DNA from: Spongilla lacustris
Lineage: Eukaryota; Porifera; Demospongiae; Spongillida; Spongillidae
Direction of reading: 5' to 3'
Assembly: GCA_949361645.1 (NCBI GenBank)
Contig: OX442423.1
Span: 7,720,624-7,784,623, forward strand
DNA: 64,000 nt
Shown: positions 36,501 through 46,827 of the stretch, piece by piece
Layout of the letters: the number at the start of each line of letters is the position of its first letter
Numbering within the stretch: position 1 is the first letter of the stretch
The notes under the pieces: model-generated
What the model was told of the DNA's origin: nothing
Database searches by the model: none
Seen by the model: the letters and a program-made list of their open reading frames with translations, nothing else
Position numbers and translations under genes: made by a program

Positions 36501-39500
36501 TTATCAGCGAATCTCTTTGATCTTTCTGCCGACTTGTTGCTCTGAATTAGAAAGGCTTTCTATTTTCTGGAGACAAATCGCAGCGACTGATCCTTCTTGA
36601 AGCTATTTGACCAAAAAATCCGACAAGTCACCAGAAAAAAAAGTCGCCCAGAAGTTGCCCCACGTATGACAGCCTTGAGAGTTCTGATTGCTAAAGGACT
36701 CCCAGTGCTCAAAGCTCCTCCCACACCAACCACAACTAAGATAGAAGGTACATGTAGGCCAACAAACAGTACAACGTACATGTCAACGGTGTCACCTGAT
36801 TCTCCCCAATGGTACGTCCAGTCAATGGATATGAGGATAATAGCATAGAGACACATCAAACCTGCCGTCAGAGAAACATTTCAGAGTAATATATGTAAGT
36901 ACATGTACCAGTGGCCACATGGGGGGAAGGGGAGGGCGGCATATCTCTGGCCCACATGGGGGTGTGGCACATCCCCAGCCCACATAGGGCAGTTTCCTGG
37001 TCCAATCAAAGGTACAAGGGCCAGAAGAGCTCATAGCTACATCCAATAATTATACTCCTGAATACTGGGTGTGGTAATTCAATGGCCTCTACACAGTACT
37101 TAGCCACACCCATCTAGTAGTTGGCCACACCTACCTGTGTACAGAACGAAGAGGAAGAAGTACTTGAAGTTCAGTTGACCTACACAGTTGTTTATCCTGA
37201 CGACAAGGATTGTAAGCTGCATGGTGAAACGTTCCAAGGCCAACCAGAAGCATGCATGCACATACCAGGGACAGTGGTGGTCCATCCTTCTAACACATCG
37301 CCCACACTTCCTGAAATTAGGAGACAACAAATATATATATATACCCTGTTATTAAATGTACAATGTACATTTGTATAAGACAGCATAAAACCACAAATTA
37401 TGAGTACCGTATATACATGTATGTGCACGTTCTAACATCTCACTGCTAAGCAAAGTAATGCATAGTGGAGGTGTAGTATGCTAAAATTTTGTACAGCCGT
37501 GAGTGGACCAGCCATATAAGGTGTGACACCCTTAATATCGTCATTACGTGTACTTGGCACACATACATGTACATACACACATATCCAATATACACGAATA
37601 CATACACATGTACACAAATACATGCACATGTACACACATATCCAACATAAAAACATACATACACATGTATACACATATTCAATATACACAAATACATGCA
37701 CATGTACACACATATCCAATATACACAAATACATGCACATGTACACAAATACATGCACATGTACACACATATCCAACATAAAAACATACATACACATGTA
37801 TACACATATTCAATATACACAAATACATGCACATGTACACACATATCCAATATACACATACAAACCATTCTCACCTGCAGTGGTGTGATCTAGGAGGTCT
37901 GAAGGTTTCACACTTGGTGCACACAGACCACTCTGTCATGGAGGGAGGTGGCTGGAGGGAAAGAGTTGTGCCAAAAAAGAGAAGGATGGCATTAATTAGA
38001 AACAGTACACCTTTGCAATGCATACATCTTCAATTTCACAGTGATTTCAAAATGTATGTGCACATGATGTACCCCACTGTGCACGTAATGTACCCCACTG
38101 TGCACATGATGTACCCCACTGTGCACATGATGTACCCCACTGTGCACATGATGTACCCCACTGTGCACATGATATACCCCACTGTGCACATGATGTACCC
38201 CACTGTGCACATGATGTACCCCACTGTGCACATGATGTACCCTACTGTGCACATGATGTACCCCACTGTGCACAGGGTACATCATGTGCACAGTGGGGTA
38301 CATCATGTGCACAGTGGGGTACATCATGTGCACAGTAGGGTACATCATACTGTGCATGAACAAAAATGCCCACACTCCACCCAGTACAGTACACCTGACC
38401 ACCTTTTTCTTCTTCACATCTTTCTCCAAGTCTGAAGAAAAGTCTATCTTGGTGGGGGACAGCGGAACATATCCTGGGTAAGGCGATTTATAAATAAAAC
38501 AAAGTAACTATTTATTAACTTAAATAAACAGTCATGTAAGTACATGTAAATGTAACATTGCAGCAAAGTATTATTCAAACAAATACACCCGTTGTAAATG
38601 TAGATATGTACATGTACATATGGACGTGATGTGTATTGTTATTTCAAGCTATCTGAAATCTGAAGTGGGTGCAACCTTGGAATACCTGTCACATACACAC
38701 GTATATGCAGGTGTAGGTGTTAGGTTATTACGTGAATATAAGTAGTAAACCACCAATGATCTACACAACTGACCAGGATTAGAGAAGACAGCTCTCAAAT
38801 GTGATATCACAGCCAGTATCAGAAGGACGTGCATGAGAAGTGCCTGTAGTGTTTTCCATAAACTGGAGGGAGGGAGGGAGGGAGGAAGGGAGGGAGGGAG
38901 GGAGGGAGGGAGGGAGGGAGGGAGGGAGGGAGGGAGGGAGGGAGGGAGGGAGGGAGGGAGGGAGGGAGGGAGGGAGGGAGGGAGGGAGGGAGGGAGGGAG
39001 GGAGGGAGGGAGGGAGGGAGGGAGGGAGGGAGGGAGGGAGGGAGGGAGGGAGGGAGGGAGGGAGGGAGGGAGGGAGGGAGGGAGGGAGGGAGGGAGGGAG
39101 GGAGGGAGGGAGGGAGGGAGGGAGGGAGGGAGGGAGGGAGGGAGGGAGGGAGGGAGGGAGGGAGGGAGGGAGGGAGGGAGGGAGGGAGGGAGGGAGGGAG
39201 GGAGGGAGGGAGGGAGGGAGGGAGGGAGGGAGGGAGGGAGGGAGGGAGGGAGGGAGGGAGGGAGGGAGGGAGGGAGGGAGGGAGGGAGGGAGGGAGGGAG
39301 GGAGGGAGGGAGGGAGGGAGGGAGGGAGGGAGGGAGGGAGGGAGGGAGGGAGGGAGGGAGGGAGGGAGGGAGGGAGGGAGGGAGGGAGGGAGGGAGGGAG
39401 GGAGGGAGGGAGGGAGGGAGGGAGGGAGGGAGGGAGGGAGGGAGGGAGGGAGGGAGGGAGGGAGGGAGGGAGGGAGGGAGGGAGGGAGGGAGGGAGGGAG

Positions 39501-41291
39501 GGAGGGAGGGAGGGAGGGAGGGAGGGAGGGAGGGAGGGAGGGAGGGAGGGAGGGAGGGAGGGAGGGAGGGAGGGAGGGAGGGAGGGAGGGAGGGAGGGAG
39601 GGAGGGAGGGAGGGAGGGAGGGAGGGAGGGAGGGAGGGAGGGAGGGAGGGAGGGAGGGAGGGAGGGAGGGAGGGAGGGAGGGAGGGAGGGAGGGAGGGAG
39701 GGAGGGAGGGAGGGAGGGAGGGAGGGAGGGAGGGAGGGAGGGAGGGAGGGAGGGAGGGAGGGAGGGAGGGAGGGAGGGAGGGAGGGAGGGAGGGAGGGAG
39801 GGAGGGAGGGAGGGAGGGAGGGAGGGAGGGAGGGAGGGAGGGAGGGAGGGAGGGAGGGAGGGAGGGAGGGAGGGAGGGAGGGAGGGAGGGAGGGAGGGAG
39901 GGAGGGAGGGAGGGAGGGAGGGAGGGAGGGAGGGAGGGAGGGAGGGAGGGAGGGAGGGAGGGAGGGAGGGAGGGAGGGAGGGAGGGAGGGAGGGGAGGGA
40001 GGGAGGGAGGGAGGGAGGGAGGGAGGGAGGGAGGGAGGGAGGGTGGGAGGGTGGGAGGGAGGGAGGGTGGGAGGGAGGGAGGGAGGGAGGGAGGGAGGGA
40101 GGGTGGGAGGGAGGGGGTGGGTGGGAGGGTGGGTGGGGTGGGTGGGAGGGTGGGGTGGGGGGTGGGAGGGAGGGTGGGAGGGTGGGAGGGAGGGGTGGGA
40201 GGGAGGGAGGGTGGGTGGGTGGGGAGGGAGGGAGGGAGGGTGGGAGGGAGGGAGGGAGGGAGGGAGGGAGGGAGGGAGGGAGGGAGGGGAGGGAGGGAGG
40301 GAGGGAGGGAGGGAGGGAGGGAGGGAGGGACTCTAAACACAGCAAGAACATGTTTAAAATCTACAAGCATGTCAATGGGACCAATGGAAGTTATTGAATA
40401 GGAAAGGACTAAGGCCAACACATCTCAAGAGGAGGGCAAGTAATGCATTGACAATTAGAAATGGATGCATCAGGATGGAGGTGGGAGTAGGTAAGAGGAA
40501 AGGAAATGAGTAACATTTGTTTGCAATGTATTGCACATAAGTGTAGGTGGAGTGTTATAAATAAAGCATGATAACAACACTCCCTCTAACTTAGGGATCA
40601 TCACCATGTGACCTATAGATAAACAGACCTCAGAATGATCTATGCACAGGAACCAAGAGTGACCTACATGCAAACATGACCCAAAGCATACAAAGAGGAT
40701 TACAAGTCATGTGACTTATGGTGAATAATAAAGTCATGTGATCAATGGATACACAGGGAACTAAAGTCATGTGACCTACAGATACACAGGGAACCAAAAA
40801 TCATGTGACCTAAAGATACACAGGGAACTAAAATCATGTGACCTACAGATACACAGGGAACTAAAATCTTGTGACCTACAGATATACAGGGAACTAAAAT
40901 CATGTGACCTACAGATACACAGGGAACTAAAGCCATGCGACCCCGCACGACGTACTAATTGATTGTACCACGAAAACACGCCCACCAAATAAGCTTACTG
41001 CTGAGCACAACATTTGGTCTAATGTACGCATCTGTGCAGTATGACGAGCTGTGATCTCGCACGTTGCTCTCGATTCACTCATACATGTAAGCGCAATGGA
41101 GGGCATGGAATACATGCATGCAACTCGTGCAGCCAATAGGCCCATAGGCCTATCAAACAAAACGAACTTACGTACCTGTCACTCCGCCCATATTCAATAA
41201 CGTAATAGACAGCGGTAAGATCTCCGTATAGAAGCAAAATGTACACGCAACTTGTACTAATTATCCCAAGAGGATCCCTGTTTAAAACCAT
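33572..41291 (-). CDS. DHHC palmitoyltransferase (ZDHHC3/7/21-like)
   Basis: Membrane protein S-acyltransferase, 273 aa. Ten exons join in phase: 41176-41291, 38774-38862, 38403-38473, 37875-37951, 37266-37310, 37135-37196, 36780-36861, 35280-35352, 34344-34458, 33572-33663. TM1 (about 10-34) follows the start; TM2 is in exon 2 and ends [11 protein letters not shown], the usual DPG position. The cysteine-rich domain reads [15 protein letters not shown], then [14 protein letters not shown], then INNCVG, so all zinc-binding Cys/His and the catalytic DHHC are present. Two further TM segments follow, then a TTxE-like [10 protein letters not shown] segment and KVLWLLPCF near the end. The zinc-domain sequence is closest to ZDHHC21 and the TM1-TM2 region to ZDHHC3/7, so I give no symbol. 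It is head to head with CFAP45, 139 bp apart. Introns carry four minisatellites and the giant GGGA array. Confidence 0.92.
34827..35019. repeat. 32-bp minisatellite, 6 copies
   Basis: Six copies of GGTGGTTAAGTAACAACTAA plus AGATTTATATAA, starting at 34827, 34865, 34897, 34929, 34961 and 34993. The first copy has a CATGTA insertion. It lies in intron 8 of the palmitoyltransferase. Confidence 0.92.
35545..35726. repeat. 26-bp minisatellite, 7 copies
   Basis: Seven exact copies of a 26-bp unit containing GTGCTGTACAAATGCTGAAG, in the palmitoyltransferase intron between 35353 and 36779. The duplicated intron fragment at 14018-14160 has a single copy, so the array expanded here or collapsed there. 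Confidence 0.95.
37560..37866. repeat. TACATG/CACATATCCA intron minisatellite
   Basis: Imperfect repeats of roughly 37 bp built from ACATGTACACACATATCCAA and TACACAAATACATGC, in the intron after the exon encoding RSHHC. The same repeat, shorter, is present in the plus-strand fragment at 11455-11600. Open frames across it are artefacts. Confidence 0.85.
38058..38348. repeat. 21-bp array that reverses into an inverted array
   Basis: About ten direct copies of the 21-bp unit GTGCACATGATGTACCCCAC+T (38058-38274) are followed at once by about three and a half inverted copies (38275-38348). The reversal point is near CACAGGGTAC. The inverted part can pair with any of the direct units, giving hairpins with arms of up to about 75 bp. 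It lies in intron 3 of the palmitoyltransferase. Confidence 0.93.
38865..40329. repeat. GGGA tetranucleotide array, about 1.46 kb
   Basis: A nearly perfect GGGA repeat from 38865 to about 40008, with one early GGAA variant, then degenerate GGGT/GGGA sequence to 40329. On the palmitoyltransferase transcript it reads TCCC and ends directly at the acceptor CCAG before exon 2 (38862). The array therefore forms the polypyrimidine tract of intron 1. Long open frames on either strand are artefacts. True length in the genome may differ, since assemblers often mis-size such arrays. Confidence 0.97.
40731..40936. repeat. 33-bp minisatellite, about 6 copies
   Basis: About six copies of the 33-bp unit beginning ATCATGTGACCTACAGATAC and ending ACAGGGAACTAAA, with single-base variants. 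It lies in intron 1 of the palmitoyltransferase, upstream of the GGGA array in transcript order. Confidence 0.92.
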
Positions 41292-41322
41292 TCCTTTAGT
41301 TTACGTAGCGCCTTGAGCACGT

Positions 41323-41374
41323 CACGTGATGCTTGAAACAATCTATGGTTAATTAATCGAGAATCACACGTGAT
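41323..41374. promoter_or_regulatory. Paired CACGTGAT boxes in bidirectional promoter
   Basis: Two identical CACGTGAT octamers (41323-41330 and 41367-41374) lie in the 139-bp gap between the divergent palmitoyltransferase and CFAP45 starts. CACGTG is the E-box core bound by bHLH-ZIP factors such as USF and Myc/Max. Identity and spacing are seen directly; binding is inferred. Confidence 0.55.
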
Positions 41375-41388
41375 GTAACCATAGCAAC
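41375..41388 (+). promoter_or_regulatory. RFX X-box upstream of CFAP45
   Basis: GTAACCATAGCAAC matches the X-box consensus GTNRCC(NN)RGYAAC at every fixed position. RFX factors drive cilium genes through this motif, usually within 150 bp of the start. Here it ends 42 bp before the CFAP45 ATG. It directly abuts the second CACGTGAT box. Confidence 0.8.
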
Positions 41389-41430
41389 AGCTTCTAGCTT
41401 CTCGTACCGTAAACAACAACGGGCTTCATC

Positions 41431-44400
41431 ATGGTAAGAACTTCTACGCAATACATTTTTGAAGATATATTTCTTCCACAGACGAGTACAGCTTCTTTGG
41501 ATTCAGGAAAGCAAAAGGCATCAAGCAAATACAAAAGGCAAAGAGTTATCGGTCGAACATCTGATGTGGTAAGCTTCGATGCTGGCATTGCACCAGCATA
41601 CGCGTTTGGATCTTCACCGTTACCTTTCATTCTATTTAGGATGAGACCCTCTTTGGTCCTCCTGCTCGGTTGCAGCAGATGAGCGGAAACAGGTGCTGGA
41701 GCGGCGGAAACAGCTTCGAACGGCCCTTCGGGGGCTCTGCCCTGCCTTCCAATGATGCGAACAGAACAGGTAAGGAGGGATGTGCGGAAAACAAGCCAGA
41801 ATTAATATTACAACTGTAACACAGGCAAGACGTCAAGCACCGATCGAAAGGTGATTCAAGTTATAACAAACGACCTCATCAGGAAGCTGAAGTGAGAGCC
41901 GCCTATTTTATTTTTATTTTTATTTTTACACACGTACTCACAACCTGACGTACACACGTGCAATACATGCACATAGGACAAATACCCGCACGCTCACAGT
42001 TGCATTGAGGGCATTCTCAAACACATCAGTAAATAATTAAACAGCCGGCTATTCATTTCCACCAACAAATCATACATGTACACGTACACATGTAATTAAT
42101 CGTACAAGTATGCTTATGCTCTTAGCAAATATATATTGTGTGCTGCAGTGCATACCTCTAAATGTACACTTCTTCACCAGGGTGCCCAGTACTCCTGACC
42201 CATCAGGTGTGTCAGTGATACTGGACAGAGCTGAACTTGAACGTATTCAGGTACGACGTACATATAATTATGTATGCAAATATGCACACATGTGCTACAT
42301 GTACACCATACCTCATTTTGTGTGTCAAAAAGTTTCTTAGTTGAGCTGCGATAAGTAACTACTTGCATTCCTTATTGCAGAAGAATGCCCAAGTTCTGTC
42401 CCCAGAGAAGAGGAAGGAGCTGGAGGAGACCATGCAGCACAAGAAGAGCGAGAGGCTAGAGGCATCCATGGCCAGGAAGAAGGAGATGCAACAGCTGGAA
42501 GACCTGAGAAAGGAACAGCAGAAGCCATCCGACCTGGAGCAGGTACAACTGGTGAATGGGAAGTGAAAAGTGGGAGGGGAAGGGAGGGGAGGGGATGGAA
42601 GGGGGGGAGGGGATCGAAGGGGGAAGAAGGGGGGGGGGAGGGGATCGAAGGGGGAAGAAGGGGGAGGGGAAGGGGGGGGAGGGGATGGAAGGGGGGGAGG
42701 GGATCGAAGGGGGAAGAAGGGGGGGAGGGGATCGAAGGGGGAAGAAGGGGGAGGGGAGGGATGGAAGGGGGAAGAAAGAGGATGGAAGGGGCAGGGGATA
42801 GATGGAGGGAGGAGAGAGGATGGAAGGGGGAGGGGAGGGGATGGAAGGGGAGGGGAGGGGATGGAAGGGGGAGGGGAGGGGATGGAAGGGGGAGGGGAGG
42901 GGATGGAAGGGGGAGGGGAGGGGATGGAAGGGGGAGGGGAGGGGATGGAAGGGGGAGGGGAGGGGATGGAAGGGGGAGGGGAGGGGTGGAAGAGACAGGG
43001 GAGGGAAGGGGGTGGAAGGGGCAGGGGAGGGAAGGGGCAGGGGAGGGAAGGGGCAGGGGAGGGAAGGGGCAGGGGAGGGAAGGGGCAGGGGAGGGAAGGG
43101 GCAGGGGAGGGAAGGGGCAGGGGAGGGAAGGGGATGGAAGGGGCAGGAATGGAAGGGGGGGGTGGAGGGGAGGGTAGGAAGCTGATAGGCATTATGACCA
43201 TTCCAAATTGTTCTTTTATTCCGCAGGAGGCAATAGAGCAGGGTGAGCAGCTGGTGACCAATGCCAAGATGAAGGTCATGGAGCAAGACGACGAGATCAA
43301 GAAGCTGAACGAGTACATCCTCAATGCCAAGTGCCATGCCATCAGAGATGTGCAGCTTCAGGAGAAGGAGGAGATGGGTGCTGCCATGAGCAGCGAGGAG
43401 GCCCGCCTTGACACCATGATGGAAATAGACAGAGTGAAAGCCATCCAAGAGTATGAACAGAGAGGTGTGTTTTTACCTCATGAAGGATATAAGACTTCAC
43501 TTTCTCCTTTTGTAATCATAACACTCTCCCACAATCCTTCAAAATCTCAGAAAGCGAGAGGCAACTTCAGAGACTGAAGTGAGTACTACTAGGTGTGCTC
43601 CATTTGGCATAGTTGTAATATGGGATGGCCTTCCATAGGGGTGCAGAGGTGATACAGAAGCAGATACTGGAGTGTGAGCAGCAGAGGCTACTGGATGCAG
43701 AGAAGAGGGAGCAGGAGACCCAGGCCATGCTGCAGTACCTGGAGAGGCTGCAGGTGGAGGACATGCAGAGCATGCAGAAGAAGAAGGAGACACAGAAGAA
43801 GCTCATGGAAGAGGTGGCAAAGTGCAATGAGGTTTGTCCTGCGCCTGAGGTGCCCATACACACCTGTCGTGCATTAAATTTAAGACACGCTTGGTATTTG
43901 CAAATTAGTGATTAGTTTGTAATACACTAAGCAGATGTAACACCTGAACCATCTACATAGAAATGAGTTTGTGACCTTCAATTAAGGGTTAAATGAAGAA
44001 AATGCTAACAACCTTGTATTGTTTTAATTTTAGAATGCTTGAAATAAAGGGTTATTATTTCCTTCGAGAGTGTCCCATTAATTTAAATATAAAATTATTA
44101 TATCCCCTTACAGTTCAGGGGTTTGTAGGCATAGGTAAGTGAAAGAGGGTGGTGGGGTATGTAGGCATACATTTAGGTCTGGGGAGGAGGAATTAGGCAT
44201 AGGGTGGCATGCGTGTTGTGAACGAACTGAGAAAGAGCATTTGATAGATGAAATGGGTTGGATCACATGGCTTGCTGTTCAGTTCATATCTCAGAGGGGA
44301 AGTACATGTACATGTAGATCTATTTATAGGTGCTGTGCATTCATAATTAATCAGAAACCCTATAACTTCTGTACCACAATGTCACTGTTGTTTTGCAACT

Positions 44401-46129
44401 ATATAAGTTTAATGATAGCACTTTGTGGTTGAACTGTCCCACCCATGCATTCCACTCCATCCAAACTTTTTACCTTTACTTCTCTAATCCCTCACATTGG
44501 GAGGAGGGTGTAGGCGTGGCAAAGGGGAGGGGGAGGCTTATCCCACCCTCCAACCTATGCAGGGGTTAGTAGCCACTAGGGTAGGAGGGTAGGGGTAGTA
44601 GGCACATAGGTGAGGAAGGAGGAGGGTAGTGGGGTAGAGTAGGCACATAGGTTGGGGGAGGAGGGTGGGGTAGAGTAGGCACATAGGTTAGGGGAGGATA
44701 AAAACGTATGTGAAAATAATATGTGCACACACCCACACATAAATTCATAAATATTAATGTTACTGTATATACTACACCATAATTATCATCTGCCTTCCAG
44801 GAGATAAAGCGTCAGAAACTGTCTGTAAGGGAACAGGAGAAGTTAACTGACTTGAAGGTTTTGGAGTACATTAAAGATAAGCAGGTATGTGCATGCTGCA
44901 ATGTTGTGTGCATGTGAGTTATACTATGATATACATATAGTAACATATAGTTCCCACGTGATGTAATATGATATGTAGTCACACCCTGTTGTAGTATACC
45001 AAACATGTTATAGTACATCCCGTATGTCACCATTAGCGGCGAGAAGAAGAACAACAAAAGGAGTTGGAGAGGCAGAAAGCAGAAAAGGAGAAGGAGATAG
45101 CAAGGCTGAGGGCTCAACAGGAAAGGGCCAAGGACAAGCAGGCAGAGAGGGTGAGTATGTTACATCTCAACCATCACATGGGGTACAACACCAATCCTAA
45201 CACCAGGACACACTAAAAGCCAAAAGAAGGCAGGAAGAGTTTGAGAGGGAGTGGAGACGAAAAGAGAAAGAGGAAGCTCAGAAGAAGTGAGTTATACTTG
45301 TAGGCAGTTCTAAATTAGGGTATGAAATAAGAAGATTGCAACCTCAAAAGTGGAGGCCATTATATGTAGACGTATCTGTAATTTTGTACATCTCCTTCCA
45401 CCTGGTAACAGGTCTGAAACAAATACAAGCTTACGTGAAGCCAGGGAAGAGCAGGTCCACACTAAGGAGCACTTTTGTGCAGTGCAGGCTCAGAGAGACA
45501 GGGAAGAGTTTGAGAGAGTACTTGGGTCAGTTGATGCATTAATAATTAATGTGTGTATGTATGGGAGGGGGGGGGGGATGGAAAGTTGGTGTGAATAGAG
45601 AATGGAAAACTACTAGGATCACAACAGCACACCTACTGTGCCACTGGTCCCCATGCCCATTGTAAACTGGTCCCAATGCCCATAGTAAACTGGTCCCATG
45701 CCCCATTTTAAACTGGTCCCCATGCCCATTGCAAACTGGTCCCCATGCCCACAGGATCCAGCAGCAGGAAACAGCTCAGGAGCAGGAGAAGCAGGCACGG
45801 GCGGCCGCCAACAGGCGACAGCACGCTCAGGAGATCCGCAAACAGGTGACCAAGATGGAGGAGTCAAAGATTGCCAACAGGAGGGCCTTCTTTGAGGAGG
45901 GCATCAAGCTGGACCAGGAGGCCAAGGAGAGGTAAGAGGCATCCCATCGTGCTGACATGTGGCCCCCCCTCATTTAGTGATGTCCTGCAGACGAAGGAAG
46001 CTGGATGATATCAAGCAGAAGAAATTGGCAGAGCTGAAGGCTGCTGGCATCCCTGACAAGTACTGTGCTGAGGTCAGCAGGAGAATCACAGCCCCTCCTG
46101 CCTCCTTCGCCATGGCACAGCTCCACTAG
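41431..46129 (+). CDS. CFAP45: CFAP45, cilia and flagella associated protein 45
   Basis: Axonemal coiled-coil protein of motile cilia, a microtubule inner protein. Fifteen exons join in phase to 561 aa (human protein about 551): 41431-41433, 41482-41568, 41640-41769, 41825-41891, 42181-42250, 42381-42542, 43227-43464, 43551-43578, 43639-43831, 44801-44884, 45037-45150, 45207-45286, 45412-45525, 45755-45931, 45991-46129. Diagnostic stretches are DETLFGP, ILNAKCHAIRDVQL, EKEIARLRAQQERAKD, EWRRKEKEEAQKK, AQRDREEFERVLG and the C-terminal KLAELKAAGIPDKYC. Almost the whole chain is charged coiled coil. Exon 1 as drawn is only the ATG; the 48-nt intron has no stop and could be read through. Intron 6 holds a G-rich minisatellite. 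An X-box upstream fits ciliary control. AATAAA at 46557-46562 is a possible poly(A) signal. Confidence 0.94.
42565..43170. repeat. G-rich purine minisatellite in CFAP45 intron 6
   Basis: About 600 bp of units such as GGAGGGGATGGAAGGGG and GGGGCAGGGGAGGGAA, purine-only on the CFAP45 sense strand over most of its length. It fills most of intron 6 (42543-43226). Such mirror-like purine tracts can form triplex (H-DNA) or quadruplex structures. Long open frames here are artefacts. Confidence 0.93.
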
Positions 46130-46827
46130 TGCCCCTCCCCTCCCTCCCTATGACATATGCACACACATCATGTCTTCTATGCAGAGAGCATCTGGTAGTG
46201 TAAAAAATTATAGTTTTATGTGATCTTGATTTGTGGTTATTCACAGCAAAGACATTCATATCTAACGTCATAGTACATGCACATGTGGTATTAAAAGCAG
46301 CTGTGGCTGACGTGGCATGTCTTAGCTGAAGATCAAACTGACATCAACCACACCATATCAATATACAGACCCCCAATACAACCATTACTTTAAAGCACAC
46401 TGTTCTCTGAGGAGCTCAAGGAAGATGCATTGACCATCACCTGCATCGTCCGGATATTAATACATGCACATGGTACAGTATGACTAGCCGATGCAACTCA
46501 AATGATAATATGTAGTAATGGCTAAGGAGGGGAGTTGAGGCAAGGTCATGCATTTAAATAAAAATCGAAGGAATTTGAATTAATTGTCATTTCCTAACCA
46601 TATAAGGGCATGGAATGAAGCATACGTGATTAAGAAATGACTAGATAAATGAAGACCTGATTGATCTCGCTCTAACCAATTCTAAAATACAAGCATAAAT
46701 TGCTGTAAGGTATCCAAACATGCATATGCCTTGTTTGCTCAACCGAACACCCACACACACATGCACACAAAGTACGGTATATATAGAAATCTTAGAGATC
46801 AGCCAACATTTCCACTTCAATTTCAAA
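46130..46827. other. CFAP45 3' flank, duplicated downstream
   Basis: CFAP45 3' UTR and spacer before receptor C's stop codon. The segment recurs with minor changes at 52525-53414 upstream of receptor D's stop, as part of the C/D duplication. No gene recognised. Confidence 0.7.

Noticed and set aside
36560..36859. Longer reading of palmitoyltransferase exon 7 through to 36560
   Set aside because: The donor at 36779-36778 joins in phase to the 35352 exon and gives the expected TM segment; the extension runs into intron.
37992..38435. Frames with repeated TVHMMYP or MCTVGYI
   Set aside because: Produced by the 21-bp intronic array (21 is a multiple of 3); the array lies between palmitoyltransferase exons.
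38649..40421. Open frames of 498-590 codons encoding poly(SLPP) or poly(EGGR)
   Set aside because: Frames through the GGGA tetranucleotide array; they exist in several frames on both strands and end at real palmitoyltransferase exon boundaries.
42359..43577. Open frames of 200-335 codons rich in Gly/Glu/Arg or Pro/Ser
   Set aside because: Artefacts of the purine minisatellite in CFAP45 intron 6; only the exon parts (42381-42542 and 43227-43464) are real.
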